64,000 bases of DNA from Roseiarcus sp036513315 (lineage in GTDB: Bacteria; Pseudomonadota; Alphaproteobacteria; Rhizobiales; Beijerinckiaceae): NCBI GenBank assembly GCA_036513315.1, contig DATBZF010000046.1:62001-126000 (forward strand). The letters run 5' to 3'. A model generated the notes under the pieces. The model saw only the letters and a program-made list of their open reading frames with translations. It was not told the origin of the DNA and did not search any database. Below, piece by piece: positions 1 through 8,236 of the stretch (position 1 is the stretch's first letter; every line of letters starts with the position of its first letter). The position numbers and the translations under genes are program-made.

Positions 1-93
1 GATCGAGAGAGACTGGCGAAGAGACGCCGCACCGGCTTATCACCCTAGTCACGCGCCGCGGCGCGGAAAAAGCCTGGCAAGAAAGAGCCATTC
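1..93. other. Window edge upstream of lptB
   Basis: These 93 bases carry no complete gene. In frame 1 a short plus-strand reading frame ends at a TAG at 46-48 and could be the 3' end of an upstream gene (an LPS-transport gene would be expected before lptB), but too little is visible to name it. A purine-rich stretch at about 80-87 precedes the TTG start of lptB and can serve as its ribosome binding site. Confidence 0.4.
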
Positions 94-999
94 TTGAGCG
101 ACGACGCCATTCCCGATGATCCAAGACTCGCGCGTTCGCGCGGCCTCGTCGGCCGCCTCACGGGTTGGGGCGTGAAGCGGGCCGAGGGCGGCCAGAAGCC
201 GGCCGATATTATCGATCGCGCGGCGGTCGCCGCGCCTGTGGGAACCGATGCGCGCCACCCTTCCGGCGATGAAGCGGCCGGCGTGCTCGCCGTCTACAAC
301 CTCGGCAAAAGCTATGGCGGGCGCGCAGTCGTCAAAGACGTCAGCATCGCATTGCGACGCGGCGAGGCGGTCGGTTTGCTTGGTCCCAACGGCGCGGGAA
401 AGACTACGGTTTTTTACATGATCACCGGGTTGGTGCGGCCGGAAAAAGGCGTCATCGAACTGGACGGCTACAACGTCACGGCCCTGCCGATGTATCAGCG
501 CGCTCGCCTTGGCATCGGCTATTTGCCCCAGGAAGCGTCGATTTTTCGTGGCCTCAATGTCGAGGATAATATCCGCGCCGTGCTCGAAGTAACCGAGCCC
601 AACCACGCCGCGCGCGAAACCATGCTCAATTCGCTGCTCGACGAATTCGACATCGCGCGGCTGCGCAAGGCGCCCTCGATTGCGCTGTCGGGCGGCGAAC
701 GGCGGCGCTGCGAGATTGCGCGGGCGTTGGCCGGCAAACCGTCGTTCATGCTGCTCGACGAGCCTTTCGCCGGCATTGACCCCATTGCGGTGGGCGACAT
801 TCAGGACCTAGTGCGCCATCTTAAGGGGCGCGGCATCGGCGTGCTCATTACCGATCACAATGTGCGCGAGACGCTCGGTCTCATCGACCGCGCCTATATC
901 ATCCACAGCGGCCATGTCCTCACCGAAGGATCGCCCGACGAGATCATCGCGCATCCCGACGTCAGGCGATTTTACCTTGGCGAAGACTTCAGGATGTAA
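94..999 (+). CDS. lptB: LPS export ABC transporter ATP-binding protein LptB
   Basis: This is the cytoplasmic ATPase of the LptBFG complex, which extracts lipopolysaccharide from the inner membrane. The 301-residue protein has an unstructured N-terminal extension of about 64 residues, then one ABC domain: Walker A GPNGAGKTT near 97-105, signature LSGGE near 198-202, Walker B FMLLDEP near 218-224 and the H-loop histidine near 255. The C-terminal YLGEDF-type ending is usual for LptB. The start is TTG at 94, preceded by a purine-rich ribosome binding site; no better in-frame start precedes the domain. In many Rhizobiales rpoN follows, but here the next gene is HPr on the opposite strand, so the two are convergent. 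Confidence 0.93.
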   Translation: MSDDAIPDDPRLARSRGLVGRLTGWGVKRAEGGQKPADIIDRAAVAAPVGTDARHPSGDEAAGVLAVYNLGKSYGGRAVVKDVSIALRRGEAVGLLGPNGAGKTTVFYMITGLVRPEKGVIELDGYNVTALPMYQRARLGIGYLPQEASIFRGLNVEDNIRAVLEVTEPNHAARETMLNSLLDEFDIARLRKAPSIALSGGERRRCEIARALAGKPSFMLLDEPFAGIDPIAVGDIQDLVRHLKGRGIGVLITDHNVRETLGLIDRAYIIHSGHVLTEGSPDEIIAHPDVRRFYLGEDFRM

Positions 1000-1025
1000 C
1001 CGCTTCCCGGCATCGGGTTGCGCGG

Positions 1026-1358
1026 CTATTCATCCTCCCCAAAGCGGTTGGCGACCAATTCGGCGATGGCGTCGAGCGCCGCCTCAGCCTGGTCGCCCAA
1101 GGCGGAGACCGTAATGGTCGTGCCCATGCCGGCGCCGAGGGTCAATATGCCCATGATCGAATCGCCGCCCACCGTTTCCCCGCAACGGGTCACTTTGATC
1201 TCAGCGGTGAAGCGATCGACGCATTGGACGAATTTGGCGGTTGCGCGGGCATGCAGGCCTTTGCGGTTGACGATATGCATTTCGCGCACGCGCGCCCCGG
1301 CAAACTGCGGCGGAGGCGGGCAATCGTCGTCGCGTTCCTCACTGTCCGCTTCCGTCAT
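1026..1358 (-). CDS. ptsH: HPr-family phosphocarrier protein
   Basis: HPr relays phosphate to EIIA proteins in the regulatory (nitrogen-type) phosphotransferase system. The phosphoacceptor His is about residue 36 in KGLHARATAKF, and the regulatory serine phosphorylated by HPr kinase is about residue 67 in GDSIMGILTLG. At 110 residues it is longer than the usual 85-90 because of an acidic, proline-containing N-terminal extension of about 25 residues. Its start overlaps the end of the EIIA gene by 4 bp, so the two are probably translationally coupled. No sugar permease is encoded nearby, which suits a purely regulatory PTS. Confidence 0.92.
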   Translation of the reverse strand: MTEADSEERDDDCPPPPQFAGARVREMHIVNRKGLHARATAKFVQCVDRFTAEIKVTRCGETVGGDSIMGILTLGAGMGTTITVSALGDQAEAALDAIAELVANRFGEDE

Positions 1359-1759
1359 TTTCCGGTCAGGACCTTGCTCGCCACGGTGATATACTTGCGG
1401 CCGGCGTCGCGCGCCTCAGTGACCGCCTGGTCGAGGCGCGTATTGTCGCGCAGCGAGGCGAGCTTGATCAGCATCGGAAGATTGATGCCGCAGATGACCT
1501 CGATTCGCCCTCCGTCCATGACCGAAATGGCCAGATTGGATGGCGTGCCGCCGAACATGTCGGTCAACAAGACGACACCCGCCCCATCCTGAACGCGCGA
1601 GACGGCGCCCAGGATATCGGCGCGACGCAGCTCCATGTCGTCTTCGGGGCCGATCGCAACGGTCTCGAATTGCGACTGAGGCCCGACCACATGCTCCAAG
1701 GCCGCGCGAAAACCGGTCGCCAACTGGCCGTGGGTCACCAGGACCATTCCAATCATCAA
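1355..1759 (-). CDS. PTS EIIA component, mannose family
   Basis: This 134-residue protein is a stand-alone EIIA of the mannose/fructose family. It starts MMIGMVLVTHG, placing the phosphorylated histidine at about residue 10, and contains the DMFGGTPSN motif typical of EIIA-Man. In Rhizobiales such proteins act with HPr, HprK and ChvG-ChvI in signalling rather than sugar uptake. The next gene upstream in the operon, hprK, ends 94 bp away. Two adjacent ATG codons could serve as start, differing by one residue. Confidence 0.9.
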   Translation of the reverse strand: MMIGMVLVTHGQLATGFRAALEHVVGPQSQFETVAIGPEDDMELRRADILGAVSRVQDGAGVVLLTDMFGGTPSNLAISVMDGGRIEVICGINLPMLIKLASLRDNTRLDQAVTEARDAGRKYITVASKVLTGK

Positions 1760-1853
1760 AAACCCATTGCTTTAAGCGCCCAGAACGCTCGACGCGGAAC
1801 GCCGCATAGCGATTGATCAAGGGGCGGCATTTTTGTGCACTGCGGTGAATAAT

Positions 1854-2384
1854 TCAAGCGAAATGAGCAAATCCGGTCATAATCTTGTCGCTGATGTTGT
1901 CAAGGTATCCCAGCACCGCGTAAGCACGTTCAATCGGGTGGCTGTCGCCGTCGAATATCAGCCGAGGCGTGGGAATTCCGGCCAGAAATGCTGTGCGGGC
2001 GGCTTCGTCGGGCAGCCGCGCGCCTGGTTGATGGCGAGGCAGAAGATCGACAACCAGCCTGACAATCGCGCAGGGCTCGGTCGGCGCCTCGACAATGCCA
2101 AAGCCGCGCCTCTCGATGAGGCCTTGGATATTGGGCGTCCCGCGGACCTGAATCCTTTGGTTCTTCGAGGAGATCGATACGCGATCGTCGCCGATCAGCC
2201 TGGCGAACAATTTGCGATCGCTGGCCAGGGCGAGAAGCGCAAGCGCCAGCGCGCTCTTGCCCGAACCGGAGGGCCCGCGAACGAGCACGCCAGCTTCGCC
2301 AATCACCAAGGCGGTCGCATGAACTGATGTCGAGGCGCCCGACCGTTCCGCGCCGCCAACACTCGCGATCCCATCTTCGGTCAT
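1854..2384 (-). CDS. hprK: HPr kinase/phosphorylase, short alphaproteobacterial form
   Basis: This enzyme phosphorylates and dephosphorylates the regulatory serine of HPr. At 176 residues it is the short form that keeps only the catalytic C-terminal domain; Firmicutes HprK has about 310 residues. The P-loop GPSGSGKS lies near residues 37-44, and a conserved RGTPNIQGLIERRG-like segment follows near 100. Its ATG overlaps the chvG stop by 4 bp (2381-2384), indicating one operon chvG-hprK-EIIA-HPr. The serine site in HPr is intact, so the kinase and its substrate are encoded together. Confidence 0.92.
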   Translation of the reverse strand: MTEDGIASVGGAERSGASTSVHATALVIGEAGVLVRGPSGSGKSALALALLALASDRKLFARLIGDDRVSISSKNQRIQVRGTPNIQGLIERRGFGIVEAPTEPCAIVRLVVDLLPRHQPGARLPDEAARTAFLAGIPTPRLIFDGDSHPIERAYAVLGYLDNISDKIMTGFAHFA

Positions 2385-4288
2385 GGCGTCGCGGCGGGCA
2401 GACAGATCACGAAACGCGCGCCAGCCCCATGTCGCACGATGTCGCTTTCCGGATCCGATGAAGGTTCCGGCGCAGGAACGTCCGCGGCGAGAGCGCTCGC
2501 CTTGAGTATGGCGGCTTCCGCCGGCGCCGGACGGTTCTCCGCCCAGATTCGTCCGCCATGCGCTTCGATGATCTGCCGCGAGATTGACAGCCCGAGGCCG
2601 GAATTCTGACCAAACCCCTGATTGGGACGATCGGTGTAAAAGCGCTCGAAAATACGCTCCAACGCATGCGGCGGTATGCCTGGTCCATCATCCTCGACGG
2701 TGATGACGATCCTTTCGCCTTCATCGACGAGGTCCTCATCCAGATCCATGCGCTGGCGTCGCAACGCGACCCGGACTTCGCCGCCCGGCTCGGAAAACGA
2801 GCGGGCATTTTCGATCAGATTGGTCATGACCTGCGCCAGCCGCGAATCGTATCCGAGCGTCAAATAATCGGACTGGCGCCCTCCACCCTTATTGTTCGCT
2901 CGATTGGCGCCGTCGACGATCAATCGCACTCTGACGCCGTTGCGACGCGGCGAATCCTCCGCCATCGAGACGACGGCGCCAAGCAGCGCAACCACGTCGA
3001 CAGGTTCAGCATCGTTGCGCGCGAGTTCCGCATCGAGCCGCGAGGCGTCGGAAATATCGCTGATGAGCCGGTCAAGGCGGCGAACATCGTGCTGAATGAC
3101 CTCAAGCAACCGATCGCGCGAGGCGCCCGCTTTCACGCGAGGCAAAATCTCGACCGCGCTACGCAGGGAAGTCAGCGGATTCTTCAGTTCATGCGCGACA
3201 TCGGCGGCAAAGCTCTCGATGGCGTCGATGCGATTGTAAAGCGCCTGCGTCATGTCGCGCAAAGCGTGGGAAAGGTGTCCGATCTCATCGGAGCGCGCTG
3301 TAAAATCCGGGATTTGCTGGCGTGACTTGATGCCGCGCCGCACGCGCTCGGCCGCTTCGGCAAGTTTGCGCACAGGTTCCGCGATGGTCCCTGCGAGAAA
3401 CATGGACAGAATGAACATGACCGCCGCCAGAACAAGAAAGAAGCGCAGAATCGCCCATCGTTCCGAAGCGATGACCGCGTCTATGTCGCCCCCCTGCGTC
3501 GAAAGCAGCAGCGCGCCGCGGACGGCAAGCATCCGCTGGATCGGCACAGCGACCGAGACGATTGTCTCGCCATCGGCGTCGACCCGCACGACAGATCGGG
3601 CCTCGCCCCGCAAAGCATCGCCGACCTCCGGGTGGGACTTGCTGTTTGCGACCCATGGCTCGTCAACGCGCCGCTTCTTGGCGGGAGCGAACCAGTGTTT
3701 GACCGCCATCCAGGCGCGCTCAAGCCGCGTCGTGTCTTCGACATTGGCGTCGCCCGCATCGGGGCGCATGATGACGCCGCGCGAGGAGAGCGCGAGCGAG
3801 TCGAGCAGGAGCAGCCCGTCTGGGTCGTAGATGCGCGCGCGGGTCCGCGTTGGCGTCACCAGCCGCCGCAGAACGGGCCCGACACGCTCCGGATTGATCG
3901 AGAATTCGATCGATTCATCCTCGCCCTCGGTCGGCGTAGCGTTTTCGCCCGGCCCCAATTGCAGCAGCTTTTCAGGGTCGACAGTGATCGTGTTGGTTTC
4001 GACGGCGGCGGAGGCGGCGATCGCGGCGGCGATGATCTCGCCCTGCGTGCGCAAGCTTTGCGCCCGCGCATCGATAATATCGGCGCGAAATTGGTTGAGA
4101 TAGAGGAAGCCGACGACCAGCACGAGAAGGCCGCCGAGATTGAGGACGACGATGCGCCGCGTCAGCGACGAGGAGAAACGGGAAACGGTGGCGCGCCAGA
4201 GAAGTCGGGCGCGCAATTTCAGGCGCGCGCCCTTTATGCGGGACGGAACCGGCGAAACCGTCCGATCCGGTCGCGCTTCGGCGCTCAT
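2381..4288 (-). CDS. chvG: Sensor histidine kinase ChvG (ExoS family)
   Basis: This membrane kinase is the sensor of the ChvG-ChvI pathway, which in rhizobia and Agrobacterium controls acid and envelope responses. The 635-residue protein has a first membrane segment near 45-66, a periplasmic sensor region near 67-278, a second membrane segment near 279-302, HAMP near 303-355, the H-box histidine near 367 in AHELKNPLTS, and a HATPase domain with a DDGPGIP G-box. It lies 63 bp downstream of chvI and overlaps hprK. A proline-rich segment follows the ATPase domain near the C-terminus. Confidence 0.95.
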   Translation of the reverse strand: MSAEARPDRTVSPVPSRIKGARLKLRARLLWRATVSRFSSSLTRRIVVLNLGGLLVLVVGFLYLNQFRADIIDARAQSLRTQGEIIAAAIAASAAVETNTITVDPEKLLQLGPGENATPTEGEDESIEFSINPERVGPVLRRLVTPTRTRARIYDPDGLLLLDSLALSSRGVIMRPDAGDANVEDTTRLERAWMAVKHWFAPAKKRRVDEPWVANSKSHPEVGDALRGEARSVVRVDADGETIVSVAVPIQRMLAVRGALLLSTQGGDIDAVIASERWAILRFFLVLAAVMFILSMFLAGTIAEPVRKLAEAAERVRRGIKSRQQIPDFTARSDEIGHLSHALRDMTQALYNRIDAIESFAADVAHELKNPLTSLRSAVEILPRVKAGASRDRLLEVIQHDVRRLDRLISDISDASRLDAELARNDAEPVDVVALLGAVVSMAEDSPRRNGVRVRLIVDGANRANNKGGGRQSDYLTLGYDSRLAQVMTNLIENARSFSEPGGEVRVALRRQRMDLDEDLVDEGERIVITVEDDGPGIPPHALERIFERFYTDRPNQGFGQNSGLGLSISRQIIEAHGGRIWAENRPAPAEAAILKASALAADVPAPEPSSDPESDIVRHGAGARFVICLPAATP

Positions 4289-4351
4289 TGCCGCACCTTG
4301 CCTTTGGCCATATTGGAGCCCGGTTTCTCCAGCGTCCGCTCGGTTGCGAGC

Positions 4352-5050
4352 CTAGGTCTCCCGGAAACGATAGCCCACGCCATACAGCGTCTCGATCATT
4401 TCGAACTCGTCTTCGACGACCTTGAATTTCTTTCGCAACCGCTTGATGTGGCTGTCGATCGTACGATCGTCCACATAAACCTGGTCGTCATAGGCGGCGT
4501 CCATCAGCGCGTTGCGGCTCTTGACGACGCCGGGCCTTGTTGCGAGCGCCTGCAGAATCAGAAATTCGGTGACGGTCAGCGTCACCGGCTCGTTGTTCCA
4601 GGTGCAGGTGTGGCGCTCGGGATCCATTTTGAGCCGCCCGCGCTCCAGTATTTTGGCTTCGCTTTCCTTCTGCGCCGCCGCTTCCTTGGGGTTCGAGCGT
4701 CGCAGGATCGCCTTGACGCGCTCGACCAGCAGCCGCTGCGAAAACGGCTTGCGGATGAAATCGTCCGCGCCCATCTTCAAGCCGAACAATTCGTCGATTT
4801 CTTCGTCCTTGGAGGTGAGGAAAATCACGGGAAGATCAGACTTCTGGCGCAAGCGGCGCAGCAATTCCATCCCATCCATGCGCGGCATCTTGATGTCGAA
4901 TATGGCAAGATCCGGGGGGCTCGTCTTGAGGCCCTCCAGGGCGCTCGCTCCATCCGTGTAGGATTGGACGCGATAACCTTCCGCCTCGAGCGAAAGCGAG
5001 ACGGAAGTCAGGATGTTGCGGTCGTCATCGACTAGGGCGATCGTCGGCAT
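4352..5050 (-). CDS. chvI: Response regulator ChvI (OmpR family)
   Basis: This is the partner regulator of ChvG. The 232-residue protein has a receiver domain with the phosphorylated aspartate near residue 52 (IFDIKMPRMDG) and a winged-helix OmpR-type DNA-binding domain from about 135 to the end. It is the first gene of the minus-strand run chvI-chvG-hprK-EIIA-HPr, so the promoter should lie within 5051-5445. In many Rhizobiales pckA is the divergent neighbour; here it is a HugZ-like gene. Confidence 0.96.
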   Translation of the reverse strand: MPTIALVDDDRNILTSVSLSLEAEGYRVQSYTDGASALEGLKTSPPDLAIFDIKMPRMDGMELLRRLRQKSDLPVIFLTSKDEEIDELFGLKMGADDFIRKPFSQRLLVERVKAILRRSNPKEAAAQKESEAKILERGRLKMDPERHTCTWNNEPVTLTVTEFLILQALATRPGVVKSRNALMDAAYDDQVYVDDRTIDSHIKRLRKKFKVVEDEFEMIETLYGVGYRFRET

Positions 5051-5445
5051 GAGGCTCCAACTTGAAAAAGGCGTTCCTGAACGCGCGGCGGCTGTCTATG
5101 CTATTGCCGCCGGGTCCAGCTCATCGCGGCGGACCATTAAGACCGTTAAAGGCCTAAATGTGACCTTTGTGCAACTAAAGCAAGTAGAATGCGCGCGGCC
5201 GACCGGTATTCTGGCACGATAGAGCAATGCGGGCTCCGGGCCAAGCCGACCTTAATCCCGCATGATCCCCGTCTCGTCCTGCCGAAAAGTCCAGGAATGG
5301 CGGCGCTCAGACCTTTGACGCCATGCTGGCGCCAGCGCATGGGGCTAGACGGCCATCGTCACGCTCGATCGGACCCAGGAAAGACAATCGGAATGATAAG
5401 GTCCGGCCCCGTCTTCTCACGTCACGCCCATCGGGATGTTCCGCC
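5051..5445. other. Divergent intergenic region chvI / HugZ-like gene
   Basis: This 395-bp gap separates divergent genes and must hold both promoters. On the minus strand a TTGCTT-N17-CATTTA pair at roughly 5150-5180 is a weak candidate for the chvI promoter. No convincing ORF, RNA or repeat was seen; the short ORFs here look like composition artefacts. Confidence 0.4.
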
Positions 5446-6180
5446 ATGAATGCCGCGCGAACGGCGATCGCCCCGCCATTCGACGCGAGGTCGCAGGCCA
5501 AAAGCCTGCTTCGCATCGCCCGCACGGGCGCGCTGGCGACGCTGGACCGCGCTTCGGGCGCGCCGCTGACGACGCTTGTCGCGGTCGCCTCCGACTATGA
5601 CGGGTCGCCGCTGTTCCTCCTTTCGACCCTGTCTCAACATACGAAGAATCTCCTCGCCGACCCGCGCGGTTCTTTATTGCTGACCGGCCCGTCGGGACGC
5701 GGCGATCCGCTGAACCGGCCACGTCTGACCATAGGCGGCAAGGTTGTCGCGCATCCCGAACCGGGCGCCCGCGCGCGTTTCCTCGCGCGCAACCCAAAGG
5801 CGAAGCTTTATGCGTCTTTCGCTGATTTCTCCCTGTTTCGGGCGGAAATTTCGGCGGTTCATTTCAACGGCGGCTTTGGGCGCGCCGCCCCGCTGGCGGC
5901 GGCCGATATATTGACCGATCTGACGGGCGCTGGGGAGCTGATCGAGGCGGAGGCGGCTCTGCTCGTCGAAGTCAACGCAGGCGCCGCCGCCGCGATGGCG
6001 GCGATGGCGGGCGACAAGACCGCGAGACGACGATGGCGCGCCATCGGCCTCGATCCCGACGGCCTCGACCTTGCCGCGGGCGCGCATGCCGCCCGCACGA
6101 GTTTTGCGGCGCCGGCAGCGACCCCGCAGGCATGGCGCGATGCGATCGATGCGTCTTTTGGAAAGCAGGCGGCGGGTTAG
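5446..6180 (+). CDS. HugZ-like pyridoxamine 5'-phosphate oxidase-fold protein
   Basis: This 244-residue protein resembles the HugZ group of split-barrel flavin/heme-binding proteins, some of which degrade heme. An N-terminal FMN-binding-type split barrel (ARTGALATLD, then a PLFLLSTLSQHTKN strand-loop near 40-70) is followed by a C-terminal DUF2470-like region from about residue 160. The ATG at 5446 is chosen because homology begins just after it; longer in-frame readings upstream have low-complexity translations. Its 3' end overlaps the convergent cyclopropane synthase stop by 4 bp. The substrate cannot be read from sequence. Confidence 0.8.
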   Translation: MNAARTAIAPPFDARSQAKSLLRIARTGALATLDRASGAPLTTLVAVASDYDGSPLFLLSTLSQHTKNLLADPRGSLLLTGPSGRGDPLNRPRLTIGGKVVAHPEPGARARFLARNPKAKLYASFADFSLFRAEISAVHFNGGFGRAAPLAAADILTDLTGAGELIEAEAALLVEVNAGAAAAMAAMAGDKTARRRWRAIGLDPDGLDLAAGAHAARTSFAAPAATPQAWRDAIDASFGKQAAG

Positions 6181-7439
6181 GGCGCAAGCCTGTTCGGAGC
6201 ATTGACGTGGGCGAGCGAGTAGATGCCGACGTCGATGACGCCGGAACGGAACCCGGCCTCGCAATAGCAGAGATAATATTCCCACAGTCGCTTGAAGGAC
6301 GGCCCGAAGCCGAGCTTTTCGATCTCCGGCCACGCGTTGAGAAAACGCCGCCGCCATTCGAGCAAAGTCAGCGCGTAGCTCCCGCCGAAATTTTCCACCG
6401 CGGTAAGCTTGAGGCCCGCCCGCTCGATCGTCTCGGCAAGAAATGTTTTGGAGGGAAGGAAGCCGCCGGGAAAAATATAACGCTGGATGAAGTCCGGCCT
6501 GCGGCAATAATCGGCGAACCGGTCCTCGGCGATGGTGATCGCCTGCAAAACACAAAGGCCGCCGGGCTTGAGGCGTTCGCGAATCGTGTCGAAATATTTT
6601 GGCATGAATTCTCGCCCCACCGCTTCGACCATTTCGATGGAGACAATCCTGTCGAACCGCCCTTTGATGTCGCGATAATCCTGCAAACGCAGTTCGACGC
6701 GATCCCCGAGCGACTGTTCCTGAACGAGCGCGCGCGCGCTGTCGAGCTGCGCGGGAGAGATCGTCACGCCGGTGACGCGCGCCGCGCTGGCTTTGGCGAT
6801 CGTCGTGGCGAGTCCGCCCCAGCCGCAGCCGATCTCCAGGACGCTGTCCTCGCCCGCAAGCTCCAGGCGGTCGACGATGCGTTGCAATTTGGCTTCCTGC
6901 GCCTGCTCGAGCGTCGAACTCGGCGATCCAAAAATCGCCGAGGAATAAATCATCTTGGCGTCGAGCCAGAGGCGATAAAACTCATTGCCCAGATCGTAAT
7001 GCGCTTCGATGTTGCGCCGGCTGCCGCGTCGCGTATTGGCTTTGGCGCGATGCGCCAGCCAATTGAAAAACTTGTACGGCGCCGAACCCTCGATCGCGTC
7101 CATGAAACGGGCGCCGTTGAGCGCCGCCAGCTCAAACAAAGCCGTTAAATCGGCGCTCGACCAGTCATTGTCGAAATAGGCTTTGGCGACGCCGACGTCG
7201 CCTTTGAGCAGGAGGCGTCGAAGTGCGCGCCAGTTGTTGAGCTTCACCTCGGCGTGCGGGCCCGGCTGGGCGCCGACGCGTTCAAGTCGCGCGCCTGATG
7301 GCAGTTCGATCACCAGGCGGCCGACTTCTATGAGCGAAAGAACTTTTCCCAGCGCAAAGCCTGCAAACCCCGCCAATTTCTTGGCCGAGCGAATATCTAC
7401 GCCGGGCCCGGCATCGCTCGATCCTGGCGACGACGCCAT
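6177..7439 (-). CDS. cfa: Cyclopropane-fatty-acyl-phospholipid synthase family methyltransferase
   Basis: This SAM-dependent enzyme adds a methylene (or methyl) group to unsaturated acyl chains of membrane phospholipids. The 420-residue protein has an N-terminal lipid-binding region and a C-terminal methyltransferase domain with SAM motif VLEIGCGWGG, followed by VTGVTISPAQ and FDRIVSIEMVEAVG. The ATG at 7439 is preferred because AGGAGAG lies about 6 bases upstream; an in-frame GTG at 7454 overlapping the DUF1365 stop is the alternative. It is the last gene of a three-gene operon with DUF1365 and a flavin oxidoreductase. Confidence 0.92.
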   Translation of the reverse strand: MASSPGSSDAGPGVDIRSAKKLAGFAGFALGKVLSLIEVGRLVIELPSGARLERVGAQPGPHAEVKLNNWRALRRLLLKGDVGVAKAYFDNDWSSADLTALFELAALNGARFMDAIEGSAPYKFFNWLAHRAKANTRRGSRRNIEAHYDLGNEFYRLWLDAKMIYSSAIFGSPSSTLEQAQEAKLQRIVDRLELAGEDSVLEIGCGWGGLATTIAKASAARVTGVTISPAQLDSARALVQEQSLGDRVELRLQDYRDIKGRFDRIVSIEMVEAVGREFMPKYFDTIRERLKPGGLCVLQAITIAEDRFADYCRRPDFIQRYIFPGGFLPSKTFLAETIERAGLKLTAVENFGGSYALTLLEWRRRFLNAWPEIEKLGFGPSFKRLWEYYLCYCEAGFRSGVIDVGIYSLAHVNAPNRLAP

Positions 7440-7450
7440 GTGCGCTCTCC

Positions 7451-8236
7451 TCACTCATGCATCCGCCGCGCCACATGGGTCACAGGTTGGTCCGGCGGCG
7501 GCGGCCGAATTTGCAGGCGCATCCCCTTGATCCAGAGAACGAGCGCCTCAAGATGAATACCTACAACGACTTTGAGAGTAAGCAAAGGATGGCTGAAAAA
7601 TACGCGCGCAAGCGCCGCGTCGGTGAGCGCGACGCGGTCCTGCGCCTGCGTGGCGGTCAGCACGACGCCCTGCCTGTCGCGCTCGACGATCGCAATCGAC
7701 ACTTTCTCAGCCGGCGGGGTCACCGTAAATTCATAGACCATGTCCATCGCCATGAAGGGCGAGACGTAGAATTGTTTGGCGCAGGACTGGCGGATCGGAC
7801 CGGCCGCGGTCGCCTCGACCGGAATGAAATAGCTGTGCCGCTGTCCGAATGTATTGTTGACCTCATAGAGAATGGCGAGAAGTTCGCCGTTCCGGCCGTG
7901 GCAGAAATAGAGGCTGATCGGATTGAAGGCATAGCCGAGAATGCGCGGCATCGTGAGCAGACGGATCGGCCCGCCATCCAGATCAATCCCGACCCGGCGC
8001 GCATGACCTTCGATCTGCTCGCGCAAAGGGGCGGCTCCCCAACCATAATCGCGGTCGTAGAAACTGAACAGATTGAACGAATTATGCGACAGCAGGCGCA
8101 GTCGCGCGGCAAGATCCGGCAATTTGTCGAGGTCGAGCAGGAGGGCGAAGGTTCGATAGGCAAGCGCATGTTTGCGGGGCCGCAGGCGCCGATGCGTCAC
8201 CTGCCCGACATAAAGAGCGGAGTCCGACAGGTTCAT
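7451..8236 (-). CDS. DUF1365 family protein
   Basis: This 261-residue protein belongs to DUF1365, a family of unknown activity that is regularly encoded between a flavin amine oxidase and a cyclopropane synthase. Family features seen are the N-terminal YVGQVTHRRLRPRKHAL block, SFYDRDYGWG and RILGYAFNPISLYFC. It overlaps the upstream oxidoreductase stop by 4 bp (ATGA at 8233-8236). The context suggests a role in modifying unsaturated fatty acids; that is inference from gene neighbourhood only. Confidence 0.88.
   Translation of the reverse strand: MNLSDSALYVGQVTHRRLRPRKHALAYRTFALLLDLDKLPDLAARLRLLSHNSFNLFSFYDRDYGWGAAPLREQIEGHARRVGIDLDGGPIRLLTMPRILGYAFNPISLYFCHGRNGELLAILYEVNNTFGQRHSYFIPVEATAAGPIRQSCAKQFYVSPFMAMDMVYEFTVTPPAEKVSIAIVERDRQGVVLTATQAQDRVALTDAALARVFFSHPLLTLKVVVGIHLEALVLWIKGMRLQIRPPPPDQPVTHVARRMHE

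Noticed and set aside
3632..5035. A 467-codon plus-strand ORF opposite chvG and chvI
   Set aside because: It is antisense to two certain genes and its translation resembles no family; high GC keeps such frames open.
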